A DNA stretch of 64,000 bases from Azospirillum sp. TSH58 (GTDB lineage Bacteria; Pseudomonadota; Alphaproteobacteria; Azospirillales; Azospirillaceae): NCBI RefSeq assembly GCF_003119115.1, contig NZ_CP022364.1:892501-956500 (forward strand). Direction: 5' to 3'. Position 1 is the stretch's first letter. Each line of letters starts with the position of its first letter. The translations under genes and the position numbers were made by a program. A model generated the notes under the pieces. It searched no databases, was not told the origin of the DNA, and saw only the letters and a list, made by a program, of their open reading frames with translations. This document shows positions 56,495-64,000 of the stretch, in pieces.

Positions 56495-57556
56495 TCACTC
56501 GGCCGGGGCGCGGTGGCGGCCGTGGTGCGAACGCGGAGTCTCGCCCGTCACCTCCTGAACCCACAGCGAGTGGTGCTCGCGCGCCCACTGGAGTTCGACG
56601 TCGCCCGTGCCCATCGCGTCGAAGGCGCCTTCCATGCCGACCGAGCCGATGTAGATGTGCGCGATGATGACCGCGGTCAGCACCACCGCCACCGCGGCGT
56701 GGATCAGCTGGTAGAGCTGCATGTCGGCCATCGAGGCGAAGGAGAAGGGCCACAGGAGCTGCACGCCCGTGAAGCCCAGCGCCGCGCCGCCCAGCACCGT
56801 CGCCCAGAAGATCACCTTCTGGCCGGCGTTGAACTTCTTCGCCGCCGGATGCACGCCCTTGCTGAACAGGCCGCCGGCCTTCAGCGCCCAGGTGATGTCG
56901 TTGCGCTCCGGGATGTTGTGCTTCACCCACATCACGAAGATGAGGAGGATGCCCAGCATGAAGGCGAAGCCCAGGTAGTTGTGGGCGAACTTGCCGTACT
57001 GGGTCATCGTGGCGAACGCCTCCGGCCCCAGCAGCGGCAGGACGGTGTAGCGCCCGTACAGCACGTTCAGCCCGGTGAAGGCCAGGATGACGAAGCTGCC
57101 GGCGGTCAGCCAGTGCACGCCCCGCTCGAAGGCGTTGAAGCGCTGGATGGTCCGGCCGGTCTTCTGGCCGTCGATCCGGATGCGCCCGCGCACCAGGAAG
57201 AACAGCACCAGCAGACCAAGCATGCCGCCCAGCACCCAGCCGCCATAGGTGGACAGCGGACCGTTGCGGACCGAGCGCCACAACTCCCCTTCCGACTGCA
57301 CCAGCACGCCGGCGCTCTTGTTGGGGATGGAGACGTAGCCCTGCTCGCCCGAGCGGATCCCCCGCCACATGTCGACCTTGGAGGTGCCGTCGGCCGGCTG
57401 GCTGGCGACCGGCGGGAACGCCTCCGCCGCCGACGCGGCCGAGACGTTGGCCATGACCAGGGTCAGCGCCAGCATGGCGACGCCCAGCAGCACGATGTGC
57501 AGCGTCTTGCCCAGCCCGCTCGTGCCCAGCCTGCCCGTGGAATGATTCGACGTCAT
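56495..57556 (-). CDS. Formate dehydrogenase gamma subunit, membrane cytochrome b
   Basis: A 353-residue cytochrome b556-type subunit that anchors the formate dehydrogenase and passes electrons to quinone. It has an N-terminal hydrophobic segment (ILLGVAMLALTLVM-like, a signal or anchor), a periplasmic stretch, and four core membrane helices with heme-ligand histidines (FERGVHWLTAGSFVILAFTG, KFAHNYLGFAFMLGILLIF, YQLIHAAVAVVLTAVIIAHI). The C-terminus is histidine-rich and cytoplasmic. It follows the small lipoprotein gene by 32 bases. The start at 57556 (MTSNHST) is the first family-consistent methionine. Confidence 0.93.
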   Translation of the reverse strand: MTSNHSTGRLGTSGLGKTLHIVLLGVAMLALTLVMANVSAASAAEAFPPVASQPADGTSKVDMWRGIRSGEQGYVSIPNKSAGVLVQSEGELWRSVRNGPLSTYGGWVLGGMLGLLVLFFLVRGRIRIDGQKTGRTIQRFNAFERGVHWLTAGSFVILAFTGLNVLYGRYTVLPLLGPEAFATMTQYGKFAHNYLGFAFMLGILLIFVMWVKHNIPERNDITWALKAGGLFSKGVHPAAKKFNAGQKVIFWATVLGGAALGFTGVQLLWPFSFASMADMQLYQLIHAAVAVVLTAVIIAHIYIGSVGMEGAFDAMGTGDVELQWAREHHSLWVQEVTGETPRSHHGRHRAPAE

Positions 57557-57588
57557 TGCGTCAGCCCTTCCCTTGAGAACCGCGCCAA

Positions 57589-57783
57589 TCAGAAACGCTG
57601 GCCGGCCGAGCGCTGCTGGAGCGCCTGGACCTGATCCGCGGACAGAGGACTGTCCGCGGCGCCGCGGTAGACGCCCTTCTCCAGATGGATCGGGCGCGCC
57701 TGCTCCTCCTCGTTGCACCCCGCCAGAAGCGGGGTGACGAGAAGGAGCGCCATCGCACAGACGGTGCGGCGGATCACGGTCAC
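57589..57783 (-). CDS. Small lipoprotein in the formate dehydrogenase operon
   Basis: A 64-residue protein with a lipoprotein signal (hydrophobic core ALLLVTPLLAGC, lipobox LAGC with cysteine near residue 20). The mature part is only about 45 residues, with IHLEKGVYRGAADSPLSADQVQALQQRS. The GTG start at 57783 overlaps the beta-subunit stop as GTGA, so it is translationally coupled. I do not recognise a named family, but a small protein with a YRG...LS motif at this place is plausible as a structural or assembly factor. Confidence 0.75.
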   Translation of the reverse strand: MTVIRRTVCAMALLLVTPLLAGCNEEEQARPIHLEKGVYRGAADSPLSADQVQALQQRSAGQRF

Positions 57784-58376
57784 GACCCCGCCTTCATCTG
57801 ATAGGCGGTGCCCCAGCCCCAGGCGCCGGACCCGAAGCCGCGGGCGACCACGCGCTCGCGGTAGATGTCCGACACCTTGTCGCCGTCGCCGGCCAGCAGG
57901 GCCTTGGTCGAGCACATCTCCGCACAGAGCGGCAGCTTGCCTTCGGCCAGACGGTTGCGGCCGTACTTCCTGTACTCCGCGTCCGTGTTGTCGGCCTCCG
58001 GGCCGCCGGCGCAGAAGGTGCACTTGTCCATCTTGCCGCGGGTGCCGAAGTTGCCGGCCTGCGGGTACTGCGGAGCGCCGAACGGGCAGGCGTAGAAGCA
58101 GTAGCCGCAGCCGATGCACAGGTCCTTGTTGTGCAGAACCACGCCCTGCTCGGTCTGGTAGAAGCAGTCGACCGGGCAGACGGCCTTGCAGGGCGCGTCG
58201 GAGCAATGCATGCAGGCGACCGAGATCGACCGCTCACCGGGCTTGCCGTCGTTGATGGTGACGACGCGGCGGCGGTTGATGCCCCAGGGCACCTCGTGCT
58301 CGTTCTTGCAGGCGGTGACGCAGGCGTTGCATTCGATGCAGCGGTCCGCGTCGCAGAGGAATTTCATGCGGGCCAT
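57780..58376 (-). CDS. Formate dehydrogenase beta subunit, four-cluster ferredoxin
   Basis: A 198-residue electron-transfer subunit with four [4Fe-4S] clusters. Cysteine groups include CIECNACVTAC near residue 13, ACMHCSDAPCKAVCPVDC, CIGCGYCFYACPFG, and KCTFC...LCAEMC. There is no C-terminal membrane helix as in E. coli FdnH, so membrane contact is through the cytochrome subunit. AGGAG eight bases upstream supports the ATG at 58376. It receives electrons from the molybdenum subunit encoded just upstream. Confidence 0.95.
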   Translation of the reverse strand: MARMKFLCDADRCIECNACVTACKNEHEVPWGINRRRVVTINDGKPGERSISVACMHCSDAPCKAVCPVDCFYQTEQGVVLHNKDLCIGCGYCFYACPFGAPQYPQAGNFGTRGKMDKCTFCAGGPEADNTDAEYRKYGRNRLAEGKLPLCAEMCSTKALLAGDGDKVSDIYRERVVARGFGSGAWGWGTAYQMKAGS

Positions 58377-58396
58377 GGTGATGAACTCCTAGCGTC

Positions 58397-61309
58397 TCAG
58401 GCCGCCGAGATCCGGCAGAGGGTGGTCTTGGTTTCCTGCATCTGCGTGACCGAGTCGTAGCCGTAGGTCGTGGCGGTGTTCGCCGCCTCGCCCAGCACGA
58501 TCGGGTCGGCGCCCTGCGGGTACTTGGCGCGCAGATCCTGGCCCTGGTAATGGCCACCGAAGTGGAAGGGCATGAAGGCGACGCCGCGGCCGACACGCTC
58601 GGTCAGCATGGCCTTGACCTTCACCTTGCCCTGCTCCGCACCCTCGACCCAGACCATCTGGCCGTCCTTGATGCCGGCGTTGTTGGCATCGAACGGGTTG
58701 ATCTCGACGAACATGTCCTGCTGCAACTCGGCCAGCCAGGGGTTCGACCGGGTCTCGTCGCCGCCGCCCTCATACTCGACCAGACGGCCGGAGGTGAGGA
58801 TGATCGGGTACTCCTTCGACACGTCGCGGTCCTGGATGGACTTGTAGAGCGTCGGCAGACGCCAGGACTTGGTGTCCTTGTAGGTCGGGTAGCTGGCGAC
58901 CAGATCGCGGCGCGGGGTGTAGAGCGGCTCGCGGTGCACCGGCACCGGGTCCGGGAAGTTCCAGGCGACGCAGCGGGCCTTGGCGTTGCCCGGCGGGTTC
59001 AGGCCGTGCTTGATCGCCACGCGCTGGATGCCGCCCGACAGGTCGGTGGTCCAGGACACCGCGCCGATCTTCTCGCCGCCGATCTTCTTGATGACGGCCA
59101 TCTCGGCCTCGGTCAGCTCCCCGGTCCAGCCCAGCTTGTCCAGCATGGCGTAGGTGACTTCCGGGTAGCCGTCCTTGATCTCCGACCCGACCGGGTAGGA
59201 GCCCTCGGCGAGCAGCGTCACGCCGTTGCGCTCCACGCCGAAGCGCGCGCGGAAGGCGCCGCCGCCCTCGGCGACCGGCAGAGAGGTGTCGTAGAGGTTG
59301 GCCGTGCCCGGATGCTTCATCTCCGGCGTGCCCCAGCAGGGCCACGGCAGGCCGTAATAGTCGCCGTCGCACGGGCCGCCGTTGGCGCGCAGCGTGGTCT
59401 TGTCGAAGGTCGCCTGATGCTGCATGTGCAGCTTCAGCCGCTCCGGCGACTGGCCGGTGTAGCCGACCGACCACATGCCGCGGTTCCACTCCCGCGTCGT
59501 GTCCTCGATGTCCGGTTCGTTGCCGTGGAGCTTGATGTTCTTGAACATCGGCTCGGCGAAGCCGAACTTCTTGGCGAACAGGTACATGATCTCATGGTCC
59601 GTCTTCGCCTCGAAGAGCGGCTCCATGATCTTGTCGCACCACTGGACCGAGCGGTTGGACGCGGTGCGCGACCCGACGGTCTCGAACTGGGTGGCGGCGG
59701 GCAGCAGGTAGAAGTTGTCCTTGCGGTCGGACAGGACGGCGGTCATCGTCGGGAACGGATCGACGACGACGAGCAGTTCCAGCTTCTCCATCGCCTTCTT
59801 CATGTCCGGAAGGCGGACCTGGCTGTTCGGCGCGTGACCCCAGAAGACCATGCCCTTGATGCTCTCGGGCTGGTCCATGTTCTCCTTGGCTTCCAGGACG
59901 CCGTCGAACCAGCGGGACACCGGGATGCCGGTGGCCTCCATCAGCTTCTTGTCCTTGAAGCGGGCCAGCACGTCCTCGTACGGGACGTCCCAGACGCGCG
60001 CCCAGTGGCGCCACGCCCCCTCCGCCAGACCGTAGTAGCCGGGCAGCGAGTCCGAGGTGACGCCGAAGTCGGTGGCGCCCTGCACGTTGTCGTGGCCGCG
60101 GAAGATGTTGGTGCCGCCGCCCGTCACGCCGACGTTGCCCAGCGCCAGCTGGAGCACGCAGTAGGCGCGGGTGTTGTTGTTGCCGATGTGGTGCTGCGTG
60201 CCGCCCATGCACCAGACGAGCGTGCCCGGACGGTTGGAGGCCAGCGTGCGGGCGACGCGCTTGAGCTGCGAGCCCGGAACGCCGGTGACCTTCTCGACCT
60301 CTTCCGGAGTCCACTTGGCGACCTCGGCGCGGATCTCGTCCATGCCGTAGACGCGCTTGGCGATGTACTCCTTGTCCTCCCAGCCATTCTCGAAGATGTG
60401 CCAGAGGATGCCCCAGATCAGGCCGACGTCGGTGCCGGGGCGGAAGCGGATGTACTCGTCGGCCTTGGCCGCGGTGCGGGTGAAGCGCGGATCGGCGACG
60501 ATCAGCGGGGCGTTGTTCTGCTCCTTGCCCTTCAGGACGTGGAGCATGGAGACCGGGTGCGCCTCAGCGGCGTTGGAGCCGATGAAGAACATCGCGCGCG
60601 ACTTCTGGATGTCGTTGTACGAGTTCGTCATGGCGCCATAGCCCCACACGTTCGCCACGCCGGCGACGGTGGTGGAATGGCAGATGCGGGCCTGATGGTC
60701 GACGTTGTTCGTGCCCCAGAAGGCGGCGAACTTGCGGATCAGATAGGCCTGCTCGTTGCTGTGCTTGGCCGAGCCGAGCCAGAAGACCGAATCCGGGCCG
60801 GACTTCTCGCGGATGGCCAGCAGCTTGTCGCCGACCTCCTGGATGGCCTGGTCCCAGGAGATCCGGGTCCACTTGCCGTCCACCATCTTCATGGGGTAGC
60901 GCAGGCGGCGGTCGCCGTGGGCGTGCTCGCGCACCGCCGCACCCTTGGCGCAATGGGCGCCCAGGTTGATCGGGCTGTCGAAGCTCGGCTCCTGGCCGAT
61001 CCACACGCCGTTCTGCACCTCGGCGGTGACCGTGCAGCCGACCGAGCAGTGGGTGCAGACGTTCTTGACCAGCTTGACCGGCGCGCCCGCGGCGGGGGTG
61101 GCGGTGACCGCCTCGGCCTTCTTCACCATGCCGAAGGGCATGGTGGCGGCGATGGCGGCGCCACCGGCGGCGATGCCCGAGGTGCGGAGGAACGAACGAC
61201 GGTCGACGGTGTTACCGGTCAGGCCGGAAACCATCTTCGCCAGCGAACGGCCGTTGGCCGTGGCGATCGAACGGCCGCCGGAAGCAGCCGCCTTCTTCTT
61301 TGTCAGCAT
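58397..61309 (-). CDS. Formate dehydrogenase alpha subunit (molybdenum/tungsten, Cys type)
   Basis: The 970-residue catalytic subunit that oxidises formate to CO2. It has a Tat signal (DRRSFLRTSG, residues about 36-45), so it works in the periplasm, partly exported with its beta partner. The N-terminal [4Fe-4S] ligands are C85, C88, C92 and C120, with K122 next to the cluster. The molybdenum ligand is C210 in DHQARICHS, so this is a cysteine, not selenocysteine, enzyme, and no UGA recoding is needed. The C-terminal molybdopterin-binding domain runs from about residue 840 (IILTSGRLVEYEGGG). Maturation genes fdhD/fdhC are not in the window. Confidence 0.96.
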   Translation of the reverse strand: MLTKKKAAASGGRSIATANGRSLAKMVSGLTGNTVDRRSFLRTSGIAAGGAAIAATMPFGMVKKAEAVTATPAAGAPVKLVKNVCTHCSVGCTVTAEVQNGVWIGQEPSFDSPINLGAHCAKGAAVREHAHGDRRLRYPMKMVDGKWTRISWDQAIQEVGDKLLAIREKSGPDSVFWLGSAKHSNEQAYLIRKFAAFWGTNNVDHQARICHSTTVAGVANVWGYGAMTNSYNDIQKSRAMFFIGSNAAEAHPVSMLHVLKGKEQNNAPLIVADPRFTRTAAKADEYIRFRPGTDVGLIWGILWHIFENGWEDKEYIAKRVYGMDEIRAEVAKWTPEEVEKVTGVPGSQLKRVARTLASNRPGTLVWCMGGTQHHIGNNNTRAYCVLQLALGNVGVTGGGTNIFRGHDNVQGATDFGVTSDSLPGYYGLAEGAWRHWARVWDVPYEDVLARFKDKKLMEATGIPVSRWFDGVLEAKENMDQPESIKGMVFWGHAPNSQVRLPDMKKAMEKLELLVVVDPFPTMTAVLSDRKDNFYLLPAATQFETVGSRTASNRSVQWCDKIMEPLFEAKTDHEIMYLFAKKFGFAEPMFKNIKLHGNEPDIEDTTREWNRGMWSVGYTGQSPERLKLHMQHQATFDKTTLRANGGPCDGDYYGLPWPCWGTPEMKHPGTANLYDTSLPVAEGGGAFRARFGVERNGVTLLAEGSYPVGSEIKDGYPEVTYAMLDKLGWTGELTEAEMAVIKKIGGEKIGAVSWTTDLSGGIQRVAIKHGLNPPGNAKARCVAWNFPDPVPVHREPLYTPRRDLVASYPTYKDTKSWRLPTLYKSIQDRDVSKEYPIILTSGRLVEYEGGGDETRSNPWLAELQQDMFVEINPFDANNAGIKDGQMVWVEGAEQGKVKVKAMLTERVGRGVAFMPFHFGGHYQGQDLRAKYPQGADPIVLGEAANTATTYGYDSVTQMQETKTTLCRISAA

Positions 61310-61324
61310 GTGCGGCGGTCCTTC

Positions 61325-61525
61325 TTAGAAGCGGCTCAGTTCGTAGACCGTCCGGACATGGTCGGTCTCGCGGTAGCCCTGGGCGGGGGCGGGCTCGGCG
61401 GCCTGCACCGGCTCCGCACCCGCCACGGCGCCCACGGCGGCGGCGCCCAGCGCGCCGACGCCCAATCCAGCCGCGCGGAACAGGTCGCGCCGCGCCAGCG
61501 TGGTCTTTTCCTTCTTGTCCGTCAT
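61325..61525 (-). CDS. Formate dehydrogenase region Tat-target small protein
   Basis: A 66-residue protein with a twin-arginine signal (LARRDLFRAAGLGVGALGAA) and a mature part of about 30 residues ending ETDHVRTVYELSRF. It matches the small Tat-exported proteins regularly found just upstream of the catalytic subunit in such formate dehydrogenase loci. It lies 15 bases ahead of the alpha gene. Role unproven; likely assembly or stability of the exported complex. Confidence 0.85.
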   Translation of the reverse strand: MTDKKEKTTLARRDLFRAAGLGVGALGAAAVGAVAGAEPVQAAEPAPAQGYRETDHVRTVYELSRF

Positions 61526-61688
61526 AGCTTCACCCTATTCTTCGCGGCTTCCCCGAGACTGAAGACCGATGTGCCGCCCGGTTTCCGGGCCTTGTTTTGA
61601 GCGTTTCCGGACCGGCCTTGTCGTGGACCGGTCTCGTTGTTTCGTTGTCTGTTCGGCGGCGGTGCCGGTGTCCGGTCACGCCGCCCGG

Positions 61689-62309
61689 TCACGCCGCCAT
61701 GTCGAAGGCTTTCCCCTCGACCTCCAGATACCGGCGACCCAGCGTGCCCACCGTGCGGTAGAAGGCGGCGGATGGCGTGGATTCCAGATCGGTGAAGAAG
61801 GCGCCGGCCCAGGAGCCGATGTGGCGGTCGAAGAAGCGGCGCTGCTCCTCCAGATCGGCCGGGGCGCCGAAGGCCCCGGTGATCAGGCCCGCCATCATCT
61901 CGGCCAGGGCGGCAATGTGGTCTTCGGGCTCCTTCACCTCGTCGGCGCGGGCGATGCCCAGCAGAGCCATGTCGCCGCGCAGCTCGGCCAGCGGCTTTTC
62001 GTGAAGGAAACCGGTCAGGTAGTAGGACCCGTAGGGAGACAGGATGCCGCCGCCGACGCCGATGAAGAGTGTGTTGTACTCCTCCTCCACCGCGGCGGCG
62101 TCCGTGCCGCGGGCGGCGTCGGCCAGACCGCGCAGCGCCTGCCCGAGGGGGCTGGCGTCGCCGTCCAGCGCCGCCAGGGCGGCCAGGAAGTCCCCGCCGG
62201 GCGGGCGGGCAAGCAGATGCGCCAGCAGCGCATAGAGCTGCGCCCGCTGCATCTCCTCCGGCGGCAGGGCCGACGGATCGTGTTCACCGGTCACGGACAC
62301 GGCGTTCAT
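61689..62309 (-). CDS. TorD/DmsD-family chaperone for the formate dehydrogenase
   Basis: A 206-residue all-helical cytoplasmic chaperone that binds Tat signal peptides and holds molybdoenzymes until the cofactor is inserted. The family core is visible as EEEYNTLFIGVGGGILSPYGSYY and the following FLHEKPLAELRGDM, EPEDHIAALAEMMAGLI, and FFDRHIGSWAGAFF. The start at 62309 is set by GGGAGGG just upstream. It is the first gene behind the promoter at 62512-62541, with the Tat peptide and formate dehydrogenase genes after it. Confidence 0.93.
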   Translation of the reverse strand: MNAVSVTGEHDPSALPPEEMQRAQLYALLAHLLARPPGGDFLAALAALDGDASPLGQALRGLADAARGTDAAAVEEEYNTLFIGVGGGILSPYGSYYLTGFLHEKPLAELRGDMALLGIARADEVKEPEDHIAALAEMMAGLITGAFGAPADLEEQRRFFDRHIGSWAGAFFTDLESTPSAAFYRTVGTLGRRYLEVEGKAFDMAA

Positions 62310-62511
62310 CCCTCCCGACACGACAAAAGGACCAGATCGGCAAAGCTCCGGCACCCGGCCCCACCCGTCGCGACAACGGCGGCGCATTGGCTCGCCCGTT
62401 GCAGGCTCACGGCGTCATGGGCCGGCGCCCGAGACGCCCTGGACCGACAACCTCATATTGCACCTGCGAAAAGCCTCGCCATATCAGGGGCTTAACGTTC
62501 AGGATCGGGCT

Positions 62512-62541
62512 ATTAAAGGGCAGATTCGCGGTGTTTGTCAA
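62512..62541 (-). promoter_or_regulatory. Sigma70 promoter of the torD-fdh operon with overlapping palindrome
   Basis: On the minus strand a perfect TTGACA (62541-62536), an 18-base spacer, and TTTAAT (62517-62512, 5/6), giving a start near 62505 and a leader of about 195 bases. A perfect palindrome gtcaac-aaag-gttgac (62537-62552) overlaps the -35 and could bind a regulator. Confidence 0.7.
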
Positions 62542-62590
62542 CAAAGGTTGACTCAGAAGTGTGCTTACCGCGTCTTGGGCTGGACTGGCG

Positions 62591-63175
62591 CTATGCTCTT
62601 TTTGTCATATCGATACCCGGTTCCTGCGAAGCAGAGGGGATCTGCTCGGGCTCCGAACCTTCGGGAAGCGCCGCTTTTTCTTCCGCGTCTTCATCGGTGC
62701 CGCGATCCGCGGCGGTCTCGTCCGGCGGCTGGGCCGGGGTTTCGCCCGCCTTCTCAGCCGCTTCCTCGGCGGCGTCGAGGAAGCCCTTGCCGACCCGGTA
62801 GAGCGTCTTCACCGGCGAGGAACCGGTGAACAGGCTGGCATAGTCGTCGGCGTAGTCCTTCAACCCGTCGTCGTTGGCGAAGACTGGGTCCGAGGTCCAC
62901 AGCTTGCGCAGCGCCTGCCGGTGCAGGTCGTCCGGGACCTCCGCCCGCAGGAAGGGAGTGAAGTCGGAGTCCAGCGTCAGGTCCTCCACGGGGGGAAGGT
63001 CCTTCAGCGGGTCGTCGGCCTCAGGCGCGGGCTCCGGAGCGGTCTCGGCCGCCGCATCCACCGGAAGTTGCGCGGGCGGGTCCTCGGCAGGCGGCGGCTC
63101 CACCGGCTCCGGGGCGGGTGCGACGGGCTGCCGCTTCAGGCGGGACCAGCGGGAAAGGAAGGATTCGTCGGTCAT
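62591..63175 (-). CDS. DUF3306 protein of formate dehydrogenase clusters
   Basis: A 194-residue soluble protein. The N-terminus FLSRWSRLKRQ and the mid-region FLRAEVPDDLHRQALRKLWTSDPVFANDDGL with LKDYADDYA are the landmarks of DUF3306, a family that occurs with DUF3305 beside exported formate dehydrogenases. Low-complexity acidic and proline-rich stretches flank the core. Function unknown. It lies 141 bases downstream of the DUF3305 gene, with a palindromic repeat in the gap. Confidence 0.85.
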   Translation of the reverse strand: MTDESFLSRWSRLKRQPVAPAPEPVEPPPAEDPPAQLPVDAAAETAPEPAPEADDPLKDLPPVEDLTLDSDFTPFLRAEVPDDLHRQALRKLWTSDPVFANDDGLKDYADDYASLFTGSSPVKTLYRVGKGFLDAAEEAAEKAGETPAQPPDETAADRGTDEDAEEKAALPEGSEPEQIPSASQEPGIDMTKRA

Positions 63176-63204
63176 ATCGGTGTGTCCGGGGGTCGCCAGG
63201 CCTT

Positions 63205-63288
63205 GCCCCCACCCTAACCCTCCCCCGCTCCGCAGGGGAGGGAATCAGCTCCTCCCCCTGCGAAGCGGGGGGAGGTTGGGAGGGGGGC
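63205..63288. repeat. GC-rich palindromic intergenic repeat, copy 3
   Basis: Outer arms gcccccaccctaaccctccccc at the left (written here in two parts: gcccccaccct and aaccctccccc) and ggggggaggttgggaggggggc-like sequence at the right, with an inner stem cctccccctgcgaagcgggggg. It closely resembles copy 1 at 2448, including the spacer ggaatca. Confidence 0.7.
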
Positions 63289-63316
63289 GCGGCGTCGGAG
63301 CCCCATCAGGAAGTCA

Positions 63317-63811
63317 TCACCCCTGCTTCGGGAAGTGCCGCTTGCGCTCGCGCTTCACGAAGGGGACGTCCACATGGTGCTGCTCGGTGAAGTCGCGGAC
63401 CAGGGCCGTGACCTCCGGCGGCATCGGCACCGTCTCGACCATCTCCACGCCGCTCACCTGATAGGCCTCGCATTCGTGGGCGGAGGCGGTGACGACGAAG
63501 GGCACGACGCCCCCCGGCTCGCCCGTCTCGTCCGGGCGCAGCACGACCCAGAGGCGCGGCGGCTCCTGCGACAGGTTCAGCTTGTAGCCTTCGGTGTCGC
63601 TGCGGAACAGCTCCAGCGGCAGGGTCGCGGCGTGGAAGTGCGCCCAGCCCTCCCCTTCGCGCAGCAGGCGCCAGGGACCGTCGACCGGCGGGGCGCCGGG
63701 GATCACCGAGACCGGACGCCACGACCAGTCCGCCCAGGCGCTGGCGCCCTTGCGGCGTTCCAGAACGATGCCCAGGGCCATCGTCTCGGTCTTGTTCAGG
63801 GTTTCGCTCAT
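63317..63811 (-). CDS. DUF3305 protein of formate dehydrogenase clusters
   Basis: A 164-residue soluble protein. [28 protein letters not shown], then [29 protein letters not shown] and [11 protein letters not shown] are DUF3305 landmarks; the C-terminus is basic. It regularly neighbours DUF3306 and exported formate dehydrogenase genes. Its start overlaps the stop of the next gene upstream (ATGA), so it belongs to a unit extending past the right edge. Function unknown. Confidence 0.85.
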   Translation of the reverse strand: MSETLNKTETMALGIVLERRKGASAWADWSWRPVSVIPGAPPVDGPWRLLREGEGWAHFHAATLPLELFRSDTEGYKLNLSQEPPRLWVVLRPDETGEPGGVVPFVVTASAHECEAYQVSGVEMVETVPMPPEVTALVRDFTEQHHVDVPFVKRERKRHFPKQG

Positions 63812-64000
63812 CGGACCAGTCCCGCCGCCATCAGCCGTTCCGCCTCCGCCAGATCGTCGGGGCGGTTGGTGTTGAAGAAGGGGTCTACCGGATCGCTGGC
63901 GAAGTCGGCAACGGCCAGACGGTAGCGGGCGGTCCACGCGTCCACCTTGCGCATGTCCTCCTCCACCATGGCGCGGCGGAGATCGTCGGCGAGGTCCACC
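63808..64000 (-). CDS. C-terminal end of an unidentified protein (partial)
   Basis: The last 63 codons of a gene that continues past the right edge of the window; a GTG near 63999 in frame may be internal. The visible part is [15 protein letters not shown], a helix-rich region and [23 protein letters not shown] do not recognise it. It overlaps the DUF3305 start by four bases, implying a shared transcript and probably a role in formate dehydrogenase maturation. Confidence 0.6.
   Translation of the reverse strand, partial: VDLADDLRRAMVEEDMRKVDAWTARYRLAVADFASDPVDPFFNTNRPDDLAEAERLMAAGLVR

Noticed and set aside
58550..61600. A frame of about 1,000 codons antisense to the formate dehydrogenase alpha gene
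   Set aside because: Same codon-bias shadow effect; no recognisable domain, and the opposite strand carries a complete catalytic subunit.

Overview
The window is a GC-rich bacterial chromosome segment that fits a free-living, plant-associated, nitrogen-fixing alphaproteobacterium of the Azospirillum type. The signs are a nifU-nifS-nifV-cysE-nifW-fixABCX block, a NifA/sigma54 promoter, an unusually dense set of chemoreceptors, split atpB/E/F'/F genes for the membrane part of the ATP synthase, and a Cys-type membrane formate dehydrogenase. The species assignment is inferred from gene content only.

Layout. 1-9.0 kb: end of an IscA/HesB gene, then nifU, nifS, nifV, a serine acetyltransferase with an odd metal-binding tail, nifW, and, behind a complete NifA/IHF/sigma54 promoter, fixABCX (electron bifurcation to nitrogenase). 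9.1-26.3 kb: a 99-residue unknown, a chemoreceptor ending in a PilZ domain, a large hybrid histidine kinase, a Dnr-like Crp/Fnr regulator, a double cold-shock protein, recD2, malate synthase G, a second chemoreceptor-PilZ and a dCache chemoreceptor. 26.7-35.9 kb: tRNA-Val, N-formylglutamate amidohydrolase, a candidate MmgR/alpha-r8-type small RNA, otsA, glk, a uracil-DNA glycosylase family gene, a pterin carbinolamine dehydratase, a glycosyltransferase, and an overlapping epimerase-cupin-aminotransferase operon. 35.9-44.8 kb: a soluble chemoreceptor with its Cache domain at the C-terminus, a split Aer-like pair (PAS protein plus membrane receptor), an FG-GAP/ASPIC repeat protein, minCDE and a PhoH-family ATPase. 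45-51 kb: an sCache-chemoreceptor-hemerythrin fusion, a SCO protein, and atpI-atpB-atpE-atpF'-atpF behind a strong promoter. 51-64 kb: a DODA-type dioxygenase, a kinase-like sensor that lacks its phospho-accepting histidine, a class II aldolase, a secreted WD40 protein, and a formate dehydrogenase locus (DUF3305, DUF3306, TorD-like chaperone, TAT peptide, alpha, beta, lipoprotein, cytochrome b gamma, small secreted protein).

How it works together. The nif/fix block builds Fe-S clusters and homocitrate and supplies low-potential electrons to nitrogenase. The surrounding sensory genes read redox state, oxygen and small ligands (Aer-type PAS, hemerythrin, Cache) or c-di-GMP (PilZ), which would suit a motile cell that must find the low-oxygen zone where it can fix nitrogen. 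Formate dehydrogenase, SCO and ATP synthase belong to respiratory energy supply. No CRISPR array, prophage, transposase or rRNA was seen. The least expected items are the split Aer pair, the C-terminal-Cache soluble receptor, the metal-tail acetyltransferase, the histidine-less kinase and the candidate small RNA.
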